A stretch of DNA of 5,250 nucleotides, from positions 1-5,250 of the forward strand of contig JAFAGE010000195.1 in the NCBI GenBank assembly GCA_023423015.1, read 5' to 3'. The translations under genes were made by a program, and so were the position numbers. Shown in pieces: positions 1-4,798 of this stretch. Within the stretch, counting starts at the first letter, position 1. The number at the start of each line of letters is the position of its first letter. The DNA comes from Bacteroidota bacterium. GTDB lineage: Bacteria > Bacteroidota > Bacteroidia > Chitinophagales > Chitinophagaceae. The notes below the pieces were generated by a model. It saw nothing but the letters and a program-made list of their open reading frames with translations. It searched no databases and was not told the DNA's origin.

Positions 1-948
1 GAAGATGGGTTTGCTACTGCTTCAGGGATGAGTGCCATATTCGGAACTTTTATGGCCCTCATGAAACAAGGCGATCACCTCGTTTCGTTTAATGCAATCT
101 TCGGAAGCACCCATACTGTTGTTACCAAGTTCCTTCCGCGTTATGGAATCGAATATACCTATGTAAGTCCGAATGAGCCTGACACGTGGGAAGCAGCCAT
201 TCGGCCGAATACCAAAATGATCTTTCTCGAAACACCAACTAACCCGGGTCTTGATATCATTGACCTTGAAAAAATATCGGCGATTGCTAAGAAGTATGGC
301 GTGATTCTATGTGTCGACAACTGTTTCGCCACCCCGGTAGGTCAGCGGCCGATTGACTTTGGTGCCGACCTGGTGATACATTCTGCCACAAAGTGGATGG
401 ACGGGCAGGGTCGTGTTCTTGGTGGAGTAGTGGTCGGCCGGTCGGAACTGATATATGACATTTACCTGTTCTGCCGCAGCACCGGACCATCAATCTCTCC
501 GTTTAATGCATGGGTATTGAGTAAGAGTATTGAAACGCTGGATGCGAGAATGGAACGTCATACCTCCAACGCCTTATATATTGCTACGAAACTGGAAAAC
601 CATCCGAAGATCGCTTCGCTGAGGTATCCATGGTTGCCAAGCCATCCTCAGCACGCTATTGCCAAAAAGCAGATGTTTAATGGAGGAGGCATAGTATGTT
701 TTGATCTAAAAGGAGGATTGGAAGCCGGCAGAAAGTTTCTGGATAGCCTCAGGATGCTGTCTTTAACCGCCAATCTCGGCGACTCGCGCAGTATCGCCTC
801 GCATCCCGCAAGCACTACGCATGCTAAGCTGTCTGAAAAGGAGAGAGCAGCAGTTAATATCACGCCAGGGCTGATCAGGATATCAGTGGGATTGGAACAC
901 AGGGATGATATTCTTGGCGACATCCTGCAGGCCCTTGAAAATAGCTAA
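1..948 (+). CDS. PLP-dependent O-acetyl/O-succinylhomoserine sulfhydrylase-type enzyme (5'-truncated by window edge)
   Basis: The reading frame is open from base 1 (EDGFATASG just before the Met at 28), so the gene begins upstream and the Met at 28 is internal. This is a Cys/Met-metabolism PLP enzyme (fold type I, cystathionine gamma-synthase family). Counting from the codon at 28, the pyridine-N-binding Asp is D97 in CVDNCFATP and the Schiff-base lysine is K122 in HSATKWMDGQGRVLGG (codon 391-393). The DGQGRVLGG stretch after the lysine, and NLGDSRSIASHPASTTH near the C-terminus, favour homoserine-ester sulfhydrylases (MetZ/MetY type) over cystathionine lyases. Such enzymes make homocysteine from activated homoserine and sulfide in cytosolic methionine synthesis. 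Visible length is 315 residues against about 390-400 for the family, so some 80 N-terminal residues are missing. MetZ and MetB cannot be separated firmly from sequence alone. The last 66 bp overlap the opposing gene. Confidence 0.88.
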   Translation, partial: EDGFATASGMSAIFGTFMALMKQGDHLVSFNAIFGSTHTVVTKFLPRYGIEYTYVSPNEPDTWEAAIRPNTKMIFLETPTNPGLDIIDLEKISAIAKKYGVILCVDNCFATPVGQRPIDFGADLVIHSATKWMDGQGRVLGGVVVGRSELIYDIYLFCRSTGPSISPFNAWVLSKSIETLDARMERHTSNALYIATKLENHPKIASLRYPWLPSHPQHAIAKKQMFNGGGIVCFDLKGGLEAGRKFLDSLRMLSLTANLGDSRSIASHPASTTHAKLSEKERAAVNITPGLIRISVGLEHRDDILGDILQALENS

Positions 949-1386
949 TGGCTGCCAGTGAATTTCTGGCAATCGTAAGGGACTCACGCTTTCTGGTGCG
1001 AGTTCAAAATAGGTGAGATTTTCAATCTTAAGTTTGATCAACACCATCCCATCCAGTGATTCTGCAGCTAATTCGGGGGAGAGGGAGCGGGCTACCATAA
1101 CCTCTTCAGGATCGATAATGAGGCGGGCTCTTCCAGACACGTGGATAGAGAAGTCGGCCGCTTTCCTGAAGAATTCAAGTCTTGCATCAAACTCCCGGTC
1201 GAATTCGTTGAGGTTTTGCTGAGGCTTGCGCACCAGGAACAAAACCTGCCCCAGGTCATCAATGTGAAGTGCATTAATTATTGCTGTGGGAAATTTGAGT
1301 ACGGCGGTGCTGTGATTAAAGAAAATTGCCTGCTTAAGCTCCATGATCTGCTTAAGGCGACGAAGGTTACGGGTGTTTGCTTGCAT
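883..1386 (-). CDS. Pyridoxamine 5'-phosphate oxidase-like FMN-binding split-barrel protein
   Basis: The product has 167 residues from the ATG whose complement is at 1384-1386 (MQANTRNLRRLKQIM). A TTG at 1420-1422 would add 12 residues (MNFVDQQTEQTH), but ATG followed by the N-terminal helix typical of these proteins is the better start. No Shine-Dalgarno is visible for either. The pattern is an N-terminal helix, then strands (AIFFNHSTAVLKFPTAIINALHIDD, read in parts), a central QVLFLVRKP strand, an acidic linker, and FFRKAADFSIHVSGRARLI. In PNPOx-like and general-stress-protein-26-like split barrels this corresponds to the strand pair 'no-longer-linked residues / x-V-x-V-x-G-x-A-x-I'. These proteins usually bind FMN, heme or F420. 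True PLP synthesis is unlikely, because the length is short and no PdxH signature is seen. The C-terminal 22 codons are antisense to the end of the PLP-enzyme gene. The family call rests on pattern and length, so confidence is moderate. Confidence 0.62.
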   Translation of the reverse strand: MQANTRNLRRLKQIMELKQAIFFNHSTAVLKFPTAIINALHIDDLGQVLFLVRKPQQNLNEFDREFDARLEFFRKAADFSIHVSGRARLIIDPEEVMVARSLSPELAAESLDGMVLIKLKIENLTYFELAPESVSPLRLPEIHWQPLAIFKGLQDVAKNIIPVFQSH

Positions 1387-1578
1387 ATGTGTTTGTTCTG
1401 TTTGTTGATCTACAAAGTTCAAATCTGGTACCAGCAGGCAGTCCGCAGTGGATTCCGCACATTAATCTTGCAGAAACTATCCGCGAGGAATTTGCTCTAC
1501 AAGGTGAGTTCCTGAAGCAGGGAGAGGCGTGGCATACAAATTTTAAGATAATGTCAAAACCATTTTAAAATTTCAGCT

Positions 1579-2235
1579 ATGCCACAAACAGCTAACAAAA
1601 AAGCCTCAAAATCCAAGTCTGGCTCAGGCAGCAGCCGCGGCAGATCATCATCCTCAGGCAGGCAATCATCATCAGCCAGGTCATCTGCGTCGTCAAAGGC
1701 AGGCATGCAGCAATCGGGAGGTGGTGAGATGCTTCAAAAATTCTTGCACGACTCTTTAAAAGATATTTACTGGGCAGAAAAACATCTGCTTAAAGCAATA
1801 CCAAAGCTCCGCAGGGCGGCTACCAACGAAGAGTTGAAGGCTGCGCTCGATGAGCACATTGAAGTAACAGAAGAACAGGTAGCACGGCTGGAACAGGTGT
1901 TTGAATTACTTGGTAAAAAGCCTCAGGGTAAGAAATGTGAAGCAATGGAAGGCTTAACAAAAGAAGCCGAGTCGATCATTGAAGAAACCGAAAAAGGTAC
2001 TGCAACAAGAGACGTTGGTATCATCATGGCTGCACAGAAAGTGGAGCACTATGAAATTGCAACCTATGGCGGTCTTGCCCAGCTGGCAAAAACAATGGGA
2101 CTTACTGAGGTAGGAGAGTTGCTTGGCCAGACTTTACAGGAAGAAAAAGAAACCGATGAGAATCTGACTTCCATCGCAGAGAATGATATAAATCTTCAGG
2201 CCGAATCTGAATCAGAAGAAGACGCTGAAGATTAA
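1579..2235 (+). CDS. DUF892 (YciE/YciF) ferritin-like protein with basic Ser-rich N-terminal tail
   Basis: The product has 218 residues. Residues 1-49 are low complexity (Ser, Lys, Arg, Gly) and presumably disordered, with no signal-peptide hydrophobic core. Residues 50-205 form the DUF892 four-helix bundle: MLQKFLHDSLKDIYWAEKHL with E67, EHIEVTEEQVARLEQVF with H93/E95, an acidic helix near 129-138, AQKVEHYEIATYGGL with E156/H157/E159, and TLQEEKETDENLTSIA with E188/E191. These Glu/His positions match the di-metal ligand pattern of YciF-type ferritin-like proteins. The C-terminus is very acidic (ESESEEDAED). Related proteins are induced by osmotic, heat or envelope stress, and their biochemical role is poorly known. 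The tail resembles DNA-binding tails of some Dps proteins, so nucleoid association is possible but inferred. The ATG at 1579 is preceded by an A/T-rich leader without Shine-Dalgarno. An intrinsic terminator follows 37 bp after the stop. Confidence 0.88.
   Translation: MPQTANKKASKSKSGSGSSRGRSSSSGRQSSSARSSASSKAGMQQSGGGEMLQKFLHDSLKDIYWAEKHLLKAIPKLRRAATNEELKAALDEHIEVTEEQVARLEQVFELLGKKPQGKKCEAMEGLTKEAESIIEETEKGTATRDVGIIMAAQKVEHYEIATYGGLAQLAKTMGLTEVGELLGQTLQEEKETDENLTSIAENDINLQAESESEEDAED
1639..1692 (+). repeat. Three degenerate 18-bp tandem repeats coding GRSSSS/GRQSSS/ARSSAS
   Basis: Three in-frame 18-bp units (1639-1656, 1657-1674, 1675-1692) each encode a (G/A)-R-(S/Q)-S-rich hexapeptide within the tail of the DUF892 protein. 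The first two units are most alike and the third has diverged. Such in-frame repeats can change copy number by slippage without breaking the protein. Confidence 0.6.
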
Positions 2236-2272
2236 ACGAGCTGCTGTAAAAAGGCAGTAGGGTTTAGGGGTT

Positions 2273-2303
2273 AAAAGTCAGGCCATCGCGCCTGGCTTTT
2301 TTT
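2273..2303 (+). terminator. Rho-independent terminator after the DUF892 gene
   Basis: A 7-bp stem (2277-2283 GTCAGGC with 2290-2296 GCCTGGC, one G-T pair) encloses the 6-nt loop CATCGC. It is followed by a 7-T tract (2297-2303). An AAAA run at 2273-2276 can pair with the first Ts. It ends only 17 bp before the ATG of the topoisomerase gene, so it separates the two same-strand genes or acts as an attenuator. Confidence 0.85.
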
Positions 2304-2320
2304 ATATCAAATACACCACT

Positions 2321-3454
2321 ATGTTGCAAACAGCAAATGGCAATATTCCCGAATTGGATATATCAGACTTGTCGCACCGCGAAATTCTGCAGATCGACCG
2401 CGATTATCAGAAAGCAGCCGAGGTAGCAGATCTCGAATATGTAAATGTCAGCTCGGAAGGTATTACCCGGATTAAAAAAGGAACCGGCTTTTCTTACCTC
2501 TACCAGGGTAAAGTTGTGAAAGATAAATCTCAGCTTGAACGCATTCGTAAACTCGTAATTCCTCCGGCATGGAAAGAAGTGTGGATCTGCGTGAAAGCGA
2601 ACGGCCATATACAGGCTACGGGCCTTGACATGCGAGGCAGGAAGCAATACCGGTATCATCCTCTATGGAATGCACTTCGCGATAAAACGAAATTTCACCG
2701 CCTGTATGAATTTGGTAAAGTGTTACCGAAAATTCGCGCGCGTGTGGAACAGGATTTCAACAAAAAGGAATTGTGCCAGGAAAAGGTGCTTGCCCTCGTG
2801 GTGAGCCTGATGGAACGAACATACATCCGGATTGGTAACAGCGGTTATGAAAAATTGTATGGCTCTTACGGACTGACAACATTGAAAGATAAACACGTTG
2901 CAGTTGAAGGAAGTAGCGTAAAATTTTGCTTTAAAGGAAAGAAAGGGGTGGAGCACACGGTTACTTTAAGAAACAAGAAGCTGGCAAATACAATCCGGGC
3001 GTGTCGGGAAATTCCTGGAAAAGAATTATTTCAATACTTCGATGCTGATGGTTCACGTAAAAGCATCGATTCCGGGATGGTGAACCAATACATCAAAGAA
3101 GCCGCAGGAGGAATGGATTTCACTGCAAAGGATTTCAGAACATGGGCTGGTTCGTTGAACATTTTATGGGCATTTAAATCAATTGGTGATGCAGGTACAC
3201 AAACCGAGTGTAAAAAGAAAATTGTTGAAGCTCTTGATGAGGTGAGCCAAAAGCTGGGCAATACACGCACCGTGTGTAGAAAATATTATGTGCACCCTGA
3301 ATTAATAAAAATGTACGAGGAGAATTCGCTACGACAGTATATTGATAAACTTGATGAAATTGAAGATCCCCGCGAACCCGGGGCGCTTACCTGTTCTGAA
3401 CAGGTGTTGATGAAAATACTGGGAAAAATTAGTACGATGAAAGTGGAGAAATGA
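2321..3454 (+). CDS. DNA topoisomerase IB (bacterial, poxvirus/eukaryotic-like type I)
   Basis: The product has 377 residues, near the usual bacterial TopIB length. The enzyme nicks one DNA strand through a 3'-phosphotyrosine and relaxes both positive and negative supercoils without ATP. The N-terminal DNA-clamp domain (about 45-125) carries the hallmarks IRKLVIPPAWKEVWIC, GHIQATGLDMRGRKQYRYHP and KFHRLYEFG. The catalytic domain (about 126-330) shows ERTYIRIGNSGYEKLYGSYGLTTLK (in two parts), FKGKKG, LPGK-like IPGKELFQY, FTAKDFRTWAGS and LGNTRTVCRKYYVHP. By comparison with vaccinia and Deinococcus enzymes, the active site is R170, a lysine in the FKGKKG hairpin (K205 or K207), R273, N314 and nucleophile Y323. 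Asn replaces the vaccinia His, as is usual in bacterial TopIB. The ATG at 2321 is chosen because it follows the terminator directly. No Shine-Dalgarno is seen. The residues after about 335 are a variable tail. The gene is intact. Confidence 0.95.
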   Translation: MLQTANGNIPELDISDLSHREILQIDRDYQKAAEVADLEYVNVSSEGITRIKKGTGFSYLYQGKVVKDKSQLERIRKLVIPPAWKEVWICVKANGHIQATGLDMRGRKQYRYHPLWNALRDKTKFHRLYEFGKVLPKIRARVEQDFNKKELCQEKVLALVVSLMERTYIRIGNSGYEKLYGSYGLTTLKDKHVAVEGSSVKFCFKGKKGVEHTVTLRNKKLANTIRACREIPGKELFQYFDADGSRKSIDSGMVNQYIKEAAGGMDFTAKDFRTWAGSLNILWAFKSIGDAGTQTECKKKIVEALDEVSQKLGNTRTVCRKYYVHPELIKMYEENSLRQYIDKLDEIEDPREPGALTCSEQVLMKILGKISTMKVEK

Positions 3455-3488
3455 AAAAGTGAAAAGGATTTCTCCTTTTCACTTTTTC
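3453..3488. terminator. Perfect 16-bp hairpin, probable bidirectional terminator between convergent genes
   Basis: Bases 3453-3468 (GAAAAAGTGAAAAGGA) are exactly complementary to 3473-3488, with a TTTC tetraloop at 3469-3472. The left arm begins inside the TGA stop of the topoisomerase gene (3452-3454). The right arm ends 11 bp before the stop of the opposing H1-like gene (3500). Each strand carries A-rich 5' and U-rich 3' arms, so it can serve both transcripts. The U run lies within the stem rather than after it. Confidence 0.75.
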
Positions 3489-3499
3489 GGGGGTATTAC

Positions 3500-3721
3500 T
3501 TATGATTTCTTAGCGGGCCGCCCTGCTTTTTTTGCGCCCTTCTTAGCAGGTCTGCCTGCTGATTTTTTTGCTGCGGTTTTTCTTCCAGCTTTCTTAGCTG
3601 CTTTTTTCGCGCCTTTTTTTGCCGGTCTGCCTGCTGATTTTTTAGCGGTACGTCCTGCACTCTTTTTTGCAGGTCTTCCAGCTTTCTTTGCGCCGGATTT
3701 CTTAGCTACCTTCTTTGCCAT
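3500..3721 (-). CDS. Histone H1-like Lys/Ala-rich basic protein with AGRP repeats
   Basis: The 73-residue product begins MAKKVAKKSGAKKAGRPAKK. By hand count it holds 25 Lys, 6 Arg and 20 Ala, with no acidic or aromatic residue. It is built of repeated (S/K)AGRPAKK(S/G) units: AGRP occurs at residues 14-17, 30-33, 55-58 and 66-69, with variants AGRT (22-25) and AGRK (45-48). This resembles H1/Hc1-like proteins and the tails of some bacterial HU proteins. GRP flanked by basic residues also recalls the AT-hook core, which inserts in the minor groove of A/T-rich DNA. A nucleoid-binding role is therefore likely but inferred from composition. The ATG is at 3721 on the minus strand, with an A/T-rich leader and no Shine-Dalgarno. 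The 103-codon open frame opposite (3459-3770) is an artefact of this composition. The gene is convergent with the topoisomerase gene and divergent from the DUF2383 gene. Confidence 0.8.
   Translation of the reverse strand: MAKKVAKKSGAKKAGRPAKKSAGRTAKKSAGRPAKKGAKKAAKKAGRKTAAKKSAGRPAKKGAKKAGRPAKKS
3549..3643. repeat. Pair of 20-bp identical direct repeats, 75-bp period, inside the H1-like gene
   Basis: Bases 3549-3568 and 3624-3643 are identical (GGTCTGCCTGCTGATTTTTT) and lie 75 bp apart. They reflect an in-frame 25-residue duplication in the H1-like protein: residues 27-41 recur at 52-66 (both containing KSAGRPAKKGAKKA). This suggests internal expansion by recombination or slippage. Confidence 0.75.
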
Positions 3722-3802
3722 AGATAAATTTTTTGGGTTAGAACAAAAACATTTTCAAGGACTAAGTTAGTAATTAATTCCATATCTGATAATAACTGAG
3801 AT

Positions 3803-3823
3803 TAAAAGTCGGCACAACTTTTA
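3803..3823. promoter_or_regulatory. Inverted repeat upstream of the DUF2383 gene, possible operator
   Basis: TAAAAGT (3803-3809) and ACTTTTA (3817-3823) form a perfect 7-bp inverted repeat around CGGCACA, ending 38 bp before the ATG at 3862. It lies in the 140-bp divergent intergenic region between the H1-like and DUF2383 genes, where promoters for both must lie. A TATAGT stretch at 3831-3836 could be a -10 element, but no matching -35 or Bacteroidota TAnnTTTG box is clear. An operator role is only a possibility. Confidence 0.3.
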
Positions 3824-3861
3824 TGTATTGTATAGTATCGTTAACAAATTAAATCCATGTT

Positions 3862-4329
3862 ATGGCAACAAACGACAACGTAGTAGAAGTGTTAAACGAC
3901 CTGATAAGAATAAATAACGACCGTATTGCGGGATATGAAAAAGCTGCTGAAGAAGCACGCGATATTGATGTAGACCTCCGCACAATTTTTAAAAGAATGT
4001 CGGAAGAAAGCCGCCAGTACGCTGCGGAGCTTACTCAGCAGGTAGTTCGATTTGGTGGTGAACCCGCAACAGGTACAACAAATTCCGGGAAGATTTACCG
4101 TGTGTGGATGGATGTTAAAGCAACATTCACCGGCAGCAGCAGACAGGCTGTTCTGGAAAATTGCGAATTTGGTGAAGATGCCGCACAACGTGCATACGAG
4201 TCGGCTCTCTCCGAAGAAGATGTTCCGGCAGATGTTCGCCAGCTTATTGCTAACCAGAAATCATCTCTCAAAACATCACACGATGTTATCAAGAAATACA
4301 GGGATGTTCACGCAGCAGTTAACAAGTAA
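3862..4329 (+). CDS. DUF2383 / PA2169-type four-helix-bundle (ferritin-like) protein
   Basis: The product has 155 residues, typical for the family, and is all-helical with no signal peptide or membrane segment. The N-terminal signature VEVLNDLIRINNDRIAGYEK (residues 8-27) is characteristic of DUF2383. The second helix is about 39-66 (FKRMSEESRQYAAELTQQV). A linker follows (GGEPATGTTNSGKIYRVW), as usual in this family. The third helix (about 94-117) contains NCEFGEDAAQRAYESAL, and the last (about 123-147) contains LIANQKSSLKTSHDVIKKY. Candidate metal ligands in ferritin-like positions are E26, E102/E105 and H140. The biochemical function is unknown; family members are found next to stress genes. 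The ATG at 3862 has an A/T-rich leader (AAATCCATGTT) without Shine-Dalgarno. The next in-frame Met (M46) lies inside the domain, so this start is firm. A terminator follows. Confidence 0.88.
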   Translation: MATNDNVVEVLNDLIRINNDRIAGYEKAAEEARDIDVDLRTIFKRMSEESRQYAAELTQQVVRFGGEPATGTTNSGKIYRVWMDVKATFTGSSRQAVLENCEFGEDAAQRAYESALSEEDVPADVRQLIANQKSSLKTSHDVIKKYRDVHAAVNK

Positions 4330-4357
4330 TTTTTCACGGATACCAGAACAACATCTC

Positions 4358-4391
4358 GAAGCCGGTCGACTGAACCGGCTTCTTATCTTTT
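4358..4391 (+). terminator. Rho-independent terminator after the DUF2383 gene
   Basis: A perfect 9-bp stem (4358-4366 GAAGCCGGT with 4374-4382 ACCGGCTTC) encloses a 7-nt loop (CGACTGA). It is followed by TTATCTTTT, an interrupted T tract. It starts 28 bp after the stop at 4329 and ends 15 bp before the next ATG at 4407. Confidence 0.78.
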
Positions 4392-4406
4392 AAATTATTT
4401 TTTGAT

Positions 4407-4772
4407 ATGCTAGTCAACGAAAACACAAACAAAAACATTCCTGACCTGAGAACGTTACAGGCGTGTTTGTCGAAAATGATCGCAAACGGCTACACCGAAG
4501 ATTTCAAAGCTGAAGATGATGGCTTGCGTGCGTTACGCACCGATAAAGTGTATCAACCGCAGGACGTAACAGTGGTAAATTATTTCCGGTTTGAAGGACC
4601 TTCAAATCCGGACGACATGTCGATCATGTATGTAATTGAGACCAATGATGGAACAAAGGGGACGCTTATCGACGCTTACGGTACATATGCGTCACCCGAA
4701 GTCAACCAATTCATCCTGGAAGTTGAAAGGATTTCGAAGAAAGTAGTTAAGGAAGAAAAATTCGGTGAGTAA
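4407..4772 (+). CDS. Small conserved Bacteroidota protein of unknown function (family often mislabelled PRPP synthetase)
   Basis: The product has 121 residues, is cytosolic in appearance, and has no signal or membrane segment. The recognisable pattern is an N-terminal helix (LRTLQACLSKMIANGYTEDF, residues 15-34), a short segment around LRALRTDKVYQPQDV, the conserved core VVNYFRFEGPSNPDDMSIMY (56-75), and TKGTLIDAYGTYASPE (83-98). I recognise this layout (GYTEDF ... YRFEG.SNPDD ... KG.L.DAYG.Y) from short Bacteroidota proteins that databases often name phosphoribosylpyrophosphate synthetase. Real PRPP synthetases are about 310 residues with a DLH metal loop and a PRPP-binding loop, neither of which is present, so that name should not be used here. 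The function is unknown. The ATG at 4407 follows an A/T-rich leader after the terminator. The stop is 26 bp before the next gene, so the two probably share a transcript. Confidence 0.8.
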   Translation: MLVNENTNKNIPDLRTLQACLSKMIANGYTEDFKAEDDGLRALRTDKVYQPQDVTVVNYFRFEGPSNPDDMSIMYVIETNDGTKGTLIDAYGTYASPEVNQFILEVERISKKVVKEEKFGE

Positions 4773-4798
4773 TTATTTCCACAACAACCGGTGCACTA

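Noticed and set aside
953..971. Inverted repeat TGCCAG-N7-CTGGCA just after the PLP-enzyme stop
   Set aside because: Only 6 bp with no T tract on either side, and it lies inside the opposing coding sequence, so a terminator call is not supported.
1387..1422. TTG start giving a 179-residue split-barrel protein
   Set aside because: The ATG 12 codons later directly precedes the family-like N-terminal helix; the added residues are polar and uninformative.
1141..1515. 124-codon + strand open frame
   Set aside because: Antisense to the split-barrel protein, with no recognisable motif and poor composition.
1525..1560. Possible sigma-54-like TGGCAT element (GTGGCATACAAATTTTAAG) before the DUF892 gene
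   Set aside because: The -12 GC dinucleotide is absent at the required spacing, so it is only a half match.
3459..3770. 103-codon + strand open frame rich in Phe, Ala, Leu and Pro, resembling a repeated membrane protein
   Set aside because: It is the antisense of the Lys/Ala-rich H1-like gene: lysine AAA/AAG codons read as Phe/Leu on the other strand. The minus-strand reading has a sensible start and composition.
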